Assembly (NCBI RefSeq): GCF_900454895.1 | Contig: NZ_UGTA01000001.1 | Coordinates: forward strand, 1,736,001 to 1,800,000 | DNA: 64,000 nucleotides | Direction: 5' to 3' | DNA from: Phocoenobacter uteri | GTDB lineage: Bacteria; Pseudomonadota; Gammaproteobacteria; Enterobacterales; Pasteurellaceae | Notes under the pieces: model-generated | The model's database searches: none | What the model saw: the letters and a program-made list of their open reading frames with translations, nothing else | What the model was told of the DNA's origin: nothing | Shown here: positions 35,405 through 44,591 of the stretch, in pieces | How the letters are laid out: each line of letters opens with the position of its first letter | Numbering within the stretch: position 1 is the stretch's first letter | Made by a program: the position numbers and the translations under genes

Positions 35405-36763
35405 TTAGAACAACGTTGCTAACGTTTCGTAAATTAACTGCATATTTAAGATAACAAGCACCACCGTTGAAATAACGCCAAGAATAGTCACAATTTTTGA
35501 GTTTACATACTCGCCCATTTCTTTCTTGCTTGATGTGATCTTAATAAGTGGAATCATAGAAATTGGTAACGCTACACATAAAAAGACTTGTGAGTAAATA
35601 AGTAACGACTCAACCACATCGCCACGATCACCCCAAACCATAATACAGATGATAACAGGCAACACCGCAATTAAACGAGTGACAATACGACGAACCCACA
35701 TTGGTACACGTAAGTTAATGAAGCCTTCCATTACGATCTGACCGGTTAACGTCCCTGTGATAGTTGCATTTTGACCTGATGCTAATAATGCCACTGCAAA
35801 TAATGACGCTAATGTACCACTTGCGATTGGGCCAACAATTTCAGGATTTTTCAATGCATCATATAACTGTGTGAATTTACCCAATTGCTCCGGATCATTT
35901 CCGAAGAATAATGATGCACCAAGTAATAAGAGTAAGCAGTTAATAATGAAAGAGAAACCTAATTGAATATTTGAGTCAATAGTTGCAAATTTAAGTGCAT
36001 GTTTAAGATCTACTGGGTCATTTCTATCGTATTTTCTTGTTTGTACGATAGATGAGTGTAAATATAAGTTATGTGGCATAACCGTTGCACCCACGATACC
36101 TAATGCAATTACTAATGCTGAATCCTGCCCTGCAACGTGTTCAGTAAAGATACTGGTTTTTGGCATAAAGCCATTTAAGGTTGCAGCTAAATCAGGCTGA
36201 GCCAAAGCAACTTCATACGCAAAAATAGTGAAAATTGTGAGAATAAGAATAAAGACAAAAGCTTCAATTTTTCTAAATCCAAAACGCATTAACACTAAGA
36301 GTAAGAATACGTCTGCAATGGTAATTAACACACCCATTAACAATGGAATATCAAATAATAAATTCAACGCAACAGCAGAACCGATAACCTCAGCAATTTC
36401 CGTTGCCATAATTGCAAGCTCAGTAGTTACCCATAAAACTTTTGCCATTTTTGGACCAACCATTGCTTTGGTTGCTTGGGCTAAATCCATCCCTTTTACG
36501 ATACCTAATTTTGCACACATTGCTTGCAACAGCATTGCGATTAAACTTGAAAGCAAGATCACAGAAAGTAATAAATAACCGTAAACCGATCCCCCTTGAA
36601 TTGAGGTAATCCAGTTACCGGGATCCATATATCCCACAGCAACTAATGCGCCAGGTCCAGAAAATGCCATAAGGTTTGAAAAGAAACCTTTTTTACGACT
36701 TGGAATAGAAACCGTATTATTGATCTCTTCAAGACTTAAATTAAAGTTGTCATTTTGATTCAT
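35405..36763 (-). CDS. mntH: Nramp-family manganese/iron transporter
   Basis: 452 residues, longer than the usual 410-420 of MntH; the extra length is mainly an N-terminal extension. About eleven helices. The metal-site motifs are GYMDPGNW in the first helix and GATVMPHNLYLHSS in the sixth. It imports Mn(II)/Fe(II) with protons. The Fur-like box just upstream suggests iron-dependent repression. Subgroup assignment (MntH versus other Nramp) is not certain. Confidence 0.88.
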   Translation of the reverse strand: MNQNDNFNLSLEEINNTVSIPSRKKGFFSNLMAFSGPGALVAVGYMDPGNWITSIQGGSVYGYLLLSVILLSSLIAMLLQAMCAKLGIVKGMDLAQATKAMVGPKMAKVLWVTTELAIMATEIAEVIGSAVALNLLFDIPLLMGVLITIADVFLLLVLMRFGFRKIEAFVFILILTIFTIFAYEVALAQPDLAATLNGFMPKTSIFTEHVAGQDSALVIALGIVGATVMPHNLYLHSSIVQTRKYDRNDPVDLKHALKFATIDSNIQLGFSFIINCLLLLLGASLFFGNDPEQLGKFTQLYDALKNPEIVGPIASGTLASLFAVALLASGQNATITGTLTGQIVMEGFINLRVPMWVRRIVTRLIAVLPVIICIMVWGDRGDVVESLLIYSQVFLCVALPISMIPLIKITSSKKEMGEYVNSKIVTILGVISTVVLVILNMQLIYETLATLF

Positions 36764-36784
36764 TTTTGTTTACACACCCTTAAA

Positions 36785-36799
36785 TGATAATGATTATTG
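36785..36799. promoter_or_regulatory. Fur-like box upstream of mntH
   Basis: TGATAATGATTATTG matches 12 of 14 positions of the 7-1-7 Fur consensus TGATAAT-N-ATTATCA. It is centred about 29 bases before the mntH start codon. Confidence 0.6.
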
Positions 36800-36956
36800 A
36801 TTGAGAAATGAATTTTAATTAGATTAGGATTTATTGTCAATAAAATAGACAAAATAAACAAATAAAAACCAGTTCAATTTATTATCTTTTCCCTTGAATT
36901 CCTCAAATCTGTTATTATATTGAATAAGATTTTAAACTTAATTTAAAGGATATAAA

Positions 36957-37559
36957 ATGACCAACAAAACTGAAAGCACCCAAGAAAACAACCAAGTTGA
37001 GCAAGAAACTGACATTCAAGAAGAATTACAAACAGAACAAACCATTGAAATTCAAGACGAACCAAACTTAGAAATTGATGAATTAACCATTGCTCAGACT
37101 CGTATTGCTGAATTAGAAACTTATATCGCAGAAGCTGATAGCCGTGAAAGAGATATTTTATTACGTGCCAAAGCAGAAAATGAAAATATTCGTCGTCGTG
37201 CAGAACAAGATGTTGAAAAAGCCCATAAGTTTGCGTTAGAAAAATTCTCAAAAGAATTATTAAATGTAGTAGATAACTTAGAGCGTGCTTTGACTACTTT
37301 AGAAGGTGCGGATGAAAGCGTAAAAGGTTTAGCAGAAGGTGTACAATTAACTCATAAAGAATTGACCTCTGTATTAAATCGTCACGGCGTGCAAGGTTTT
37401 GGGGAAGTGGGCGAGGCTTTCAACCCTGAAATGCACCAAGCAATTTCACAACAGCCTGCTGAAGGCATTGAATCAAATTGCGTAAGCGTTGTATTACAAA
37501 AAGGGTATAAATTAAATGACCGCGTCATTCGTGATGCAATGGTAATGGTTACCCCTTAA
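36957..37559 (+). CDS. grpE: Nucleotide exchange factor GrpE
   Basis: 200 residues. There is an acidic, Gln/Glu-rich N-terminal tail, a long coiled coil (about 45-120), then the beta domain ending NDRVIRDAMVMVTP. It releases ADP from DnaK. AAAGGA precedes the ATG. A CTTGAA word at 36893-36898 resembles a sigma-32 -35 box, but no CCCCAT-like -10 follows. dnaK is not in the window. Confidence 0.96.
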   Translation: MTNKTESTQENNQVEQETDIQEELQTEQTIEIQDEPNLEIDELTIAQTRIAELETYIAEADSRERDILLRAKAENENIRRRAEQDVEKAHKFALEKFSKELLNVVDNLERALTTLEGADESVKGLAEGVQLTHKELTSVLNRHGVQGFGEVGEAFNPEMHQAISQQPAEGIESNCVSVVLQKGYKLNDRVIRDAMVMVTP

Positions 37560-37573
37560 ATTTGATTTTTTCT

Positions 37574-37599
37574 GCCCCCTTCACCGCAAGGGGGCTTTT
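37574..37599 (+). terminator. Terminator after grpE
   Basis: The stem GCCCCCT / AGGGGGC is followed by TTTTG, 14 bases after the stop. Confidence 0.85.
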
Positions 37600-37620
37600 G
37601 TATTTTTAAAAGGATAGGAA

Positions 37621-38073
37621 ATGTCTTTACAACTTAATGCCATCGCTTTACTTCTAGCGGTGCTTATTTTTCTCGGATTATTTAGCCAAAACAGCCCAGT
37701 GACTATTTCAGCGGCTGTTTTGTTAATTATGCAACAAACCTTACTTTCTAAATATATTCCCTATGCGGACAAATACGGCTTAAAAATCGGGATTATTTTA
37801 TTAACTATTGGCGTATTAGCCCCCCTTGTTTCAGGTCGAATCGCCTTACCGCCACTAAATGAATTTCTTAACTTTAAAATGATCTCAGCAATTGTTGTTG
37901 GTATTGTTGTGGCATGGCTAGGTGGACGTGGCATCCCTCTAATGACCAAAAATCCGCCTCTGATTACAGGTTTGATGATCGGCACCGTGTTTGGCGTGGC
38001 TTTTTTCAGAGGTATTCCTGTGGGACCTTTAATTGCCGCAGGAATTTTATCATTAGTTATTGGAAGAGGATAA
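37621..38073 (+). CDS. UPF0756 (DUF441) membrane protein
   Basis: 150 residues, nearly all hydrophobic, with four or five helices and the family features RIALPPLNEF and WLGGRGIPLM. It belongs to the YeaL family of unknown function. AGGATAGG precedes the ATG. The stop is one base before the next start, so it forms a pair with the DUF423 gene. Confidence 0.85.
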   Translation: MSLQLNAIALLLAVLIFLGLFSQNSPVTISAAVLLIMQQTLLSKYIPYADKYGLKIGIILLTIGVLAPLVSGRIALPPLNEFLNFKMISAIVVGIVVAWLGGRGIPLMTKNPPLITGLMIGTVFGVAFFRGIPVGPLIAAGILSLVIGRG

Positions 38074-38074
38074 A

Positions 38075-38476
38075 ATGAAAAACAGACTATTACTCATTAT
38101 CGCACTCAGTGGCTTTTTTTGTGTCGCTTTTGGTGCATTTGCATCACACGGATTATCAAAAACATTAACTGTTAAAGAGCTAGAATGGATTGATGTCGGC
38201 TTAAAATATCAAATTTTTCACACTCTTGCTTTGTTTGGTGTCTTACTACTTGAAAAATATCTCACACTCGCTCATCAAGCGGTACAAAAAAGTTGGTCTT
38301 TTGCAAATATTAGCTGGATGTGGCTGTTAGGCATTTTATGTTTTAGTGGTAACTTATATTTAAGAGCGTTAGGTTTCTCAACAGATATGACCGTTTACAT
38401 CACACCACTAGGTGGCTTTTTATTTTTGATTGGCTGGGGATTATTGATTTATAAGAGTATTAGATTAAAGATATAA
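38075..38476 (+). CDS. DUF423 membrane protein (YgdD family)
   Basis: 133 residues from the ATG at 38075, with AGAGGAT upstream. Four helices and the family features FGAFASHGL near residue 20 and KYQIFHTLALFG. Function unknown. Coupled to the DUF441 gene upstream. A TCAAGCGGT near-match to the uptake signal lies at about 38276. Confidence 0.85.
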   Translation: MKNRLLLIIALSGFFCVAFGAFASHGLSKTLTVKELEWIDVGLKYQIFHTLALFGVLLLEKYLTLAHQAVQKSWSFANISWMWLLGILCFSGNLYLRALGFSTDMTVYITPLGGFLFLIGWGLLIYKSIRLKI

Positions 38477-38483
38477 ATAATAA

Positions 38484-39006
38484 ATGAACATACTTCCACA
38501 GCGTAAAACAATTAGACTACAACATTATAATTATCATCAAAACAGCTTATATTTTATTACGATCTGTATAAATGAGAAAAAATGTTTATTCGGTAAAATT
38601 ATTGATAATGAGGTTATTTTAAATGACGCTGGGAATATGATTAAAAAATGGTATCAAAATATAGAAGATAAATTTAAAGATATTTTTTGTTTAGATTTTA
38701 TTATTATGCCTAACCATATTCATTTTATTTTACATATTGATAGTCCAAATGATAAAACTGATAGTAATATTATTGCTATCGTTCAATGGTTTAAAATTAT
38801 GACTACAAATGAATATATTAAAAATGTAAAAAAGAATAATTGGCAACCATTTAATAAAAAATTATGGCAACGTAGTTTTTATGAACATATCATACGTAAT
38901 GAAGAATCATATCATACGTAATGCAGAATCATACCAACAAATTGCAACTTACATAGAACACAATCCATATAATTGGAAACAAGACAAATTGTATGTGCAA
39001 GAATAA
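38484..39006 (+). pseudogene. REP-associated tyrosine transposase (RAYT), frameshifted
   Basis: A Y1/IS200-like HUH transposase. His78 and His80 are in MPNHIHFILH, and Tyr111 in TTNEYIK is the probable nucleophile. The reading frame stops at 38921 after 145 residues because a 22-bp unit is duplicated in tandem (38886-38907 and 38908-38929, one mismatch). Removing one copy restores a 166-residue frame ending at 39006 with QQIATYIEHNPYNWKQDK, the normal RAYT C-terminus. The catalytic core precedes the break, so residual activity is possible. A REP-like element follows 33 bases later. Confidence 0.85.
38886..38929 (+). repeat. 22-bp tandem duplication inside the RAYT gene
   Basis: Two adjacent copies of a 22-base unit starting CATATCATACGTAATG, differing at one base (GAAGAAT versus GCAGAAT). 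22 is not a multiple of three, which breaks the frame. Confidence 0.9.
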
Positions 39007-39038
39007 ATTACCAATATATGATATACAACTAAATAAAT

Positions 39039-39138
39039 CGTAGGGGAGCATTAGCAACTTGTTGCGTATATGCTCCCGCTCTTCAATAGTGAACGAGAGG
39101 ATATTCCATTCGCTACGCTCATTCAATCCTCCCCTACG
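39039..39138. repeat. REP-like doublet beside the RAYT gene
   Basis: A 100-bp element with ends CGTAGGGGAG and CTCCCCTACG. Inner words (ATATGCTCCCGCTCTT, GAGGATATTCCATTCGC, TTCAATCCTCCCC) align with the element at 5134-5230. It is the expected cognate substrate of the neighbouring RAYT. Confidence 0.75.
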
Positions 39139-39169
39139 GTAAATATAAATCCTAGAATGATTAAATATA

Positions 39170-42100
39170 ATGAAAAAAAATCTGCAAAAAGACAAAAAAA
39201 TCAGACCGCTTAGTGATGAACAAAAAGCGTTAATGAAAGAGTTACAAAAAATGACGATTAGTGACAGTCGTCGTTTGGCTGGGCGTATTCGTGGTTTAGC
39301 GAATATCCATAAGGAAGAAACCAAGCAAGCGGTCACTTCTGAAATAAAAAATGCAATTTCTACGGCACAGGCTTTTTTTAGTCATAAAAAATCACTATTA
39401 CAAAATCTAAAAATAACCTACCCTGATTTGCCAGTCAGCAGTCGTCGTGATGAAATCCTAAAAACCATTCAAGAAAACCAAGTCGTGGTTATTGCAGGGG
39501 AAACCGGTTCAGGAAAAACCACTCAGCTACCAAAAATGTGTTTGGAATTAGGGCGTGGTGTCAAAGGGTTAATCGGTCATACTCAACCTCGCCGAATTGC
39601 CGCTCGCTCGGTGGCAAATCGTGTAGCGGAGGAATTAGAAACGGAGCTGGGTGATATTGTTGGTTATAAAGTCCGTTTTAACGATCAAGTCAGCGATAAT
39701 TCCCTGATTAAATTGATGACGGACGGTATTCTGCTTGCGGAAATTCAAACGGATCGTTACCTAAATCAATACGATACTTTAATTATTGATGAAGCCCACG
39801 AACGTAGTCTGAATAATGATTTTATTTTAGGTTATTTAAAACAAATACTGAAAAAACGCCCTGATTTAAAAGTGATTATTACCTCTGCGACCATTGACGT
39901 TGAGCGTTTTTCAAAGCACTTTAACAATGCCCCGATTATTGAGGTGTCAGGCAGAACCTATCCAGTGGAAGTGCGTTATCGCCCTGTGTTGGAAGAAGAG
40001 GATCAAGATCAACTTCAAGGTATTTTGAATGCAGTTGATGAATTACAAGCCGAAGGGCGTGGCGATATTTTGATCTTTATGAACGGCGAACGTGAAATTC
40101 GTGATACCGCCGATGCACTCGAAAAACAGAATTTACATTTAACCGAAATTTTGCCCCTTTACGCACGGTTATCATCGAGCGAACAGCAACGTATTTTCCA
40201 CCCAAGTAATTTGAACCGCATTATTTTAGCAACCAATGTGGCGGAAACCTCTTTAACCATTCCGAATATTAAATATGTGATTGATACGGGAACGGCTCGC
40301 ATTTCTCGTTATAGCTATCGCACCAAAGTGCAACGCTTACCGATTGAACCGATTTCACAAGCCTCTGCCAATCAGCGTAAAGGACGTTGTGGGCGTATTA
40401 GTGACGGAATTTGTATCCGTCTATATTCCGAAGAGGATTTCAATTCTCGTCCTGAATTTACCGATCCTGAAATTTTACGCACCAACTTAGCGGCAGTTAT
40501 TTTGCAAATGACCTCGCTTGGTTTAGATGATATTGGAGCATTTCCTTTTGTTGATGCACCAGATTCTCGCAATATCCAAGACGGAATTAAGTTATTAGAA
40601 GAATTACAGGCATTTCAGTTCCGCCAAACAAAATATGGGCAAAAGCGTGAACTCACACCAATCGGTCGTCAGCTTGCTCAGTTACCTATCGATCCTCGTT
40701 TAGCGAGAATGGTTATTGCCGCGAGTCAAAATGGATCGTTACACGAAGTAATGATGATCGTTTCTGCACTTTCGATCCAAGATCCAAGAGAACGACCGCA
40801 AGAGAAACAGCAATCGGCAGACGATAAACATCGCCGTTTTGCGGATAAAGAATCGGATTTTCTCTCTTTTGTGAACCTGTGGCATTTTATCCGTAAAAAT
40901 CAGAAGGAATTAACTCAAAATAAATTTAGACGTTTATGTCGTCAGGATTATTTGAACTATTTGCGTGTCCGTGAGTGGCAAGATATTTATCATCAACTGC
41001 GTTTAACAGTGCGTGAATTGAAAATGCCGATCAACACCGAACCTGCAAATTATGTACAAATTCACACCGCTTTATTGACGGGTTTACTGTCGCATATCGG
41101 TATGAAAGAGCCTGAAAAAATGACCTATTTAGGGGCAAGAAATTCCCATTTTTCCATTTTTCCAAGCTCAACTCTCTTTAAAAAGCAACCAAAATGGATT
41201 ATGGTGTCGGAATTGGTTGAAACCTCAAAATTGTGGGGGCGAATGGTCGCAAAAATCGAACCAGAATGGATTGAGCCGTTAGCCTTACATCTTATCAAAT
41301 CCAATTACAGCGAACCTCATTGGGAAAAATCCAAAGGGGCGGTAATTGCCTCTGAAAAAGTGACGCTTTATGGCTTACCTATTGTGGCGAGCCGTAATGT
41401 CAATTTTGGACGCATTGATCCCGTTGTTAGCCGTGAGATTTTTATTCGCTCAGCATTGGTGGAGGGCGAATGGCTGAATAATTACAAATTCTTCAAACAA
41501 AATAACCGCTTAATTCGAGAAGTGGAAGATTTAGAACACAAAACACGTCGCCGTGATATTTTGGTTGATGAAGAAACATTGTTTGAATTTTACGATCAAC
41601 GTATCGGCACCGAAGTGGTATCGAGTAAGCATTTTGATTCATGGTGGAAAAAAGCCAGAAAAAAAGATCCTGAATTGCTGAATTTTGAAAAATCTTTCTT
41701 GATCAACGAAAATGCCAACAGCGTGAGCGATCTTGATTTTCCGAACTTCTGGCATCAGGGAGATCTCAAATTAAAACTCAGCTATCAATTTGAAATTGGC
41801 AAAGAGGCGGACGGTGTCACTGTGCATATTCCGTTACCTTTACTCAACCAAGTTGAGCCAGAAGGATTTGATTGGCAAATTCCGGGATTACGCCGTGAGC
41901 TTGTGATCGCCTTGATAAAATCACTCCCCAAAGCCACCCGCCGTAACTTCGTACCAGCACCGAATTATACAGAGGCATTTTTAGCAAAAGCCGTGCCTTT
42001 TGAAAAACCGTTGCTTGAAAGTTTAACCTACGAATTGCGACGAATGACGGGCGTGAGTGTCGATCCTGACTTATGGAATATCGAAAGCCTTGATCCACAC

Positions 42101-43093
42101 TTGAAAATAACCTTCCGAGTGATTGATGACAAGGGCAAAAAAATCGCTGAAAGCAACGACTTAGACAAACTGAAATTCGAGCTTAAAGATAAAGTGCAAA
42201 ACACCCTATCAAATATCGCTGATGACGGCATTGAACAAAGTGGCGTGCATTTATGGAATTTTGCTGAATTACCACAATTTTACGAGCAGAGAAAACGCCA
42301 TTTCAGCGTAAAAGCCTACCCAGCAATTGTGGACGAAAAAGAGTCGGTCGGGATTAAATTATTTGAAACGGAATTTGAACAAGCCCAAGCAATGCAAGCG
42401 GGTTTACGCCGTTTATTATTGCTAAACGTGCCATCGCCAATCAAATATTTACACGAAAAATTGCCGAATAAATCCAAGCTCGGCTTATATTTTGCCCCTT
42501 TTGGCAAAGTGTTAGAATTGATCGACGACTGCATCGCCTGTGCGATAGATAAACTAATTGAAGAATTCGGTGGCTTTGTGTGGAACGAAGATGATTTTGA
42601 AAAATTACGTGAATTTGTACGCCAAAATCTCAACGAAACTACCGTTGAAATCGCTCAACAAGTCGAAAAAATCTTAACCCTGACCTTTGATTTAAACAAG
42701 CGTTTAAAAGGGAAATTAGATTTCACAATGGCGTTCGCAATGTCGGATATTAAAACTCAAATCAACCACTTAATTTACCCAAATTTTGTGACAGAGATGG
42801 GCTACAAACGACTTGCAAATTTACACCGATATTTGACCGCTATTGAAAAACGCTTAGATAAACTCGGTATCGATCCAAACCAAGATCGTGCCAAAATGTT
42901 ACGTGTCGAACAAGTACAAAATGCCTACCAGCAACTGCTTGCAAAATTACCAAAATCTAAGGCAATTCCTAATGAAATTTTAGAAATTCGCTATATGATT
43001 GAAGAATTAAGAGTGAGTTTATTTGCCCAACAACTAGGCACGCCTTACCCAATTTCAGATAAAAGGATTTTGAATTTGATTAGGGAGTTTTAG
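39170..43093 (+). CDS. hrpA: ATP-dependent RNA helicase HrpA
   Basis: 1307 residues (E. coli 1300). A DEAH-box helicase with Walker A GETGSGKTT at 110-118, DEAH at 207-210, SATID, and the QRKGRCGRISDG motif VI. Winged-helix/HA2, OB-fold and the long HrpA-specific C-terminal domain (DUF3418) complete it. It rescues collided ribosomes on mRNA. A degenerate uptake signal lies in the early coding region near 39325. It ends with a strong terminator. Confidence 0.96.
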   Translation: MKKNLQKDKKIRPLSDEQKALMKELQKMTISDSRRLAGRIRGLANIHKEETKQAVTSEIKNAISTAQAFFSHKKSLLQNLKITYPDLPVSSRRDEILKTIQENQVVVIAGETGSGKTTQLPKMCLELGRGVKGLIGHTQPRRIAARSVANRVAEELETELGDIVGYKVRFNDQVSDNSLIKLMTDGILLAEIQTDRYLNQYDTLIIDEAHERSLNNDFILGYLKQILKKRPDLKVIITSATIDVERFSKHFNNAPIIEVSGRTYPVEVRYRPVLEEEDQDQLQGILNAVDELQAEGRGDILIFMNGEREIRDTADALEKQNLHLTEILPLYARLSSSEQQRIFHPSNLNRIILATNVAETSLTIPNIKYVIDTGTARISRYSYRTKVQRLPIEPISQASANQRKGRCGRISDGICIRLYSEEDFNSRPEFTDPEILRTNLAAVILQMTSLGLDDIGAFPFVDAPDSRNIQDGIKLLEELQAFQFRQTKYGQKRELTPIGRQLAQLPIDPRLARMVIAASQNGSLHEVMMIVSALSIQDPRERPQEKQQSADDKHRRFADKESDFLSFVNLWHFIRKNQKELTQNKFRRLCRQDYLNYLRVREWQDIYHQLRLTVRELKMPINTEPANYVQIHTALLTGLLSHIGMKEPEKMTYLGARNSHFSIFPSSTLFKKQPKWIMVSELVETSKLWGRMVAKIEPEWIEPLALHLIKSNYSEPHWEKSKGAVIASEKVTLYGLPIVASRNVNFGRIDPVVSREIFIRSALVEGEWLNNYKFFKQNNRLIREVEDLEHKTRRRDILVDEETLFEFYDQRIGTEVVSSKHFDSWWKKARKKDPELLNFEKSFLINENANSVSDLDFPNFWHQGDLKLKLSYQFEIGKEADGVTVHIPLPLLNQVEPEGFDWQIPGLRRELVIALIKSLPKATRRNFVPAPNYTEAFLAKAVPFEKPLLESLTYELRRMTGVSVDPDLWNIESLDPHLKITFRVIDDKGKKIAESNDLDKLKFELKDKVQNTLSNIADDGIEQSGVHLWNFAELPQFYEQRKRHFSVKAYPAIVDEKESVGIKLFETEFEQAQAMQAGLRRLLLLNVPSPIKYLHEKLPNKSKLGLYFAPFGKVLELIDDCIACAIDKLIEEFGGFVWNEDDFEKLREFVRQNLNETTVEIAQQVEKILTLTFDLNKRLKGKLDFTMAFAMSDIKTQINHLIYPNFVTEMGYKRLANLHRYLTAIEKRLDKLGIDPNQDRAKMLRVEQVQNAYQQLLAKLPKSKAIPNEILEIRYMIEELRVSLFAQQLGTPYPISDKRILNLIREF

Positions 43094-43101
43094 AGTAAAA
43101 T

Positions 43102-43140
43102 AAAACTCGTTAATCTTTGAAAGAAAATTAACGAGTTTTT
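43102..43140. terminator. Terminator between hrpA and the unknown gene
   Basis: The stem AAAACTCGTTAAT / ATTAACGAGTTTT is perfect over 13 bases with T residues on both strands. It separates convergent transcripts. Confidence 0.88.
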
Positions 43141-43144
43141 TAGT

Positions 43145-43453
43145 TTATGATAATCTTTTAATTTTACCTTCAGAGCTAATTAAAATCGTATCTATATCAG
43201 AATATAAATTTGGAATAAGTTTATTTATATCATTTTTTACAGTATTCGCTAATAACGTCTCATTTTTATCGGATAGTTCAAATGATTTAGTAAATACTAA
43301 AATATTGCGAATACCATTATCAACTTTTTCAGTATAATACTTTAAAAATTCATAATTATTCTCAGACAATACTTTCTTAATAAGATTATGTTGCCCTAAA
43401 TCATTACAAATTAGTTGAGTTTCTGCTTTACAAACAAAGATAGCTGTTCTCAT
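43145..43453 (-). CDS. Hypothetical protein, third gene of the lipoprotein module
   Basis: 102 residues, not recognised. It has no signal peptide or membrane helix, two Cys near the N-terminus (FVCKAETQLIC) and a mixed alpha/beta pattern. AGGGAGC precedes the ATG, so it is a real gene. It follows the second lipoprotein gene by ten bases on the same strand. Confidence 0.65.
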   Translation of the reverse strand: MRTAIFVCKAETQLICNDLGQHNLIKKVLSENNYEFLKYYTEKVDNGIRNILVFTKSFELSDKNETLLANTVKNDINKLIPNLYSDIDTILISSEGKIKRLS

Positions 43454-43463
43454 TATATGCTCC

Positions 43464-43835
43464 CTAGTAAGCTCTAGTATTACTATTAAATCTTTCTAAA
43501 AAACCATTTTTATCAAAAGTTAAATCTAGATCTGAATATTCACTTTTAATCGACCCAGGAATAACAATCCCGATAGCAGCTAGAGGAAGTGTAGGTATTA
43601 ATAAGATATTGCCTATGTCTTTTGCCGTTTGGTTTCCTTCGCTTCTATATCTATATTCTTCTGAGCCATCTAAATCTATTTTTTTTGATGTTGGCTCTCC
43701 TAATAGTTCAACAACTTTTGATTTTGTCATACCAATGGTTAATGTTTTTGCTATATCTTCATAGTTAGTTGGAGCCGAGAGAGTACAACCACTTAAAATA
43801 ATAGCACTTATTAAAATTATTAAATATTTTTTCAT
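43464..43835 (-). CDS. Lipoprotein with SmpA/OmlA (BamE)-like domain
   Basis: 123 residues from the Met at 43835, which has a GGAG site upstream; longer in-frame extensions overlap the preceding gene and lack one. Signal peptide with lipobox LSGC, then LTIGMTKSKVVELLGEPTSKK, the small-domain pattern of BamE/OmlA lipoproteins, and a Gly/Ile-rich hydrophobic stretch in the middle. Probably anchored in the outer membrane. The role is unknown. Confidence 0.7.
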   Translation of the reverse strand: MKKYLIILISAIILSGCTLSAPTNYEDIAKTLTIGMTKSKVVELLGEPTSKKIDLDGSEEYRYRSEGNQTAKDIGNILLIPTLPLAAIGIVIPGSIKSEYSDLDLTFDKNGFLERFNSNTRAY

Positions 43836-43848
43836 TTTTAACTCCAAA

Positions 43849-44112
43849 TTAATCATCTGAACACCAAACATAAGAATCAACTTCTTTAACTTCCCCTTTT
43901 TCATTAAAACAAACATCAATATCTTTGTAATCATAAACTTCAAGAGTTCCTTTATTACCTTCTCTTTTTCGTCCTTCTGGATATCCAAGAATATTAATAA
44001 CCTCTTGTTTTGACATTCCTTTTTCTAATAGACTAGAACGATTATAACCAGTTTCATTACTACACCCTATAAGTAACAGCATAGTTGTTAATAAATAAAA
44101 TTTTACTTTCAT
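43849..44112 (-). CDS. Small lipoprotein with BamE-like motif
   Basis: 87 residues from the Met at 44112, with AGGG upstream. Signal peptide KFYLLTTMLLLIGC ends in a lipobox Cys. LLEKGMSKQEVINILGYPEGR repeats the 'GMTKxxVxxLLGxP' pattern seen in the next gene, so the pair may have arisen by duplication. First gene of a three-gene minus-strand unit, with promoter TTGACA-N17-TAAATT at 44151-44179. Confidence 0.7.
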   Translation of the reverse strand: MKVKFYLLTTMLLLIGCSNETGYNRSSLLEKGMSKQEVINILGYPEGRKREGNKGTLEVYDYKDIDVCFNEKGEVKEVDSYVWCSDD

Positions 44113-44132
44113 ATAGACCCTAAAAATTAAAA

Positions 44133-44149
44133 AATGAATAATATTCATT
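44133..44149. promoter_or_regulatory. Palindrome in the divergent promoter region
   Basis: AATGAATA-A-TATTCATT is a perfect 8-1-8 palindrome. It covers the predicted start of the lipoprotein transcript (-35 TTGACA 44179-44174, -10 TAAATT 44156-44151), so it is a candidate operator for the XRE regulator encoded on the other side. Confidence 0.5.
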
Positions 44150-44235
44150 AAATTTATGCCTTTATGGTTCTTTTGTCAAGATTAAAAATAGCAAAAAATA
44201 TGCAATATACGCATAAATTTAAAAATGGCTTTAAA

Positions 44236-44571
44236 ATGGCAAAGATGACTACAACAGAAATTGATAGGCTTATTGGACAAAAAATACAGCAGAAACGTAA
44301 AGAACTAGGATATTCTGCTGATCGATTATCAGAGTATGTTGATATTTCACAGCCACAGCTTTCTCGCTATGAAAGAGGTGCAAATAAAATAAATCTTTCT
44401 CATTTGGTCGCAATAGCCAATTTTTTAAAAACACCTATCAGCTATTTCTTTTCAGGCTGTATGGAAAAATCAGAATGGAACAGCGATGAACTCGATCGCC
44501 ATTGGCAAGAACTTACCTCAAAACAAAAAGCACTTTTTGTTGATTTATTAAAAGAATTACGAAAATCTTAA
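44236..44571 (+). CDS. XRE-family transcriptional regulator
   Basis: 111 residues from the ATG at 44236; a start at 44245 or at upstream codons is possible. Helix-turn-helix at about 9-66: IGQKIQQKRKELGYSADRLS, then SQPQLSRYERGANKINLSHL. The C-terminus (SDELDRHWQELTSKQKALFV) may be for dimerisation. Divergent from the lipoprotein unit with a palindrome between them, so likely its repressor and autoregulated. Confidence 0.85.
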   Translation: MAKMTTTEIDRLIGQKIQQKRKELGYSADRLSEYVDISQPQLSRYERGANKINLSHLVAIANFLKTPISYFFSGCMEKSEWNSDELDRHWQELTSKQKALFVDLLKELRKS

Positions 44572-44591
44572 ATAGATCATTTTAAGGGTTT

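Noticed and set aside
36893..36930. Heat-shock (sigma-32) promoter for grpE
   Set aside because: CTTGAA fits the -35 box, but the expected CCCCAT-like -10 is missing at the right distance.
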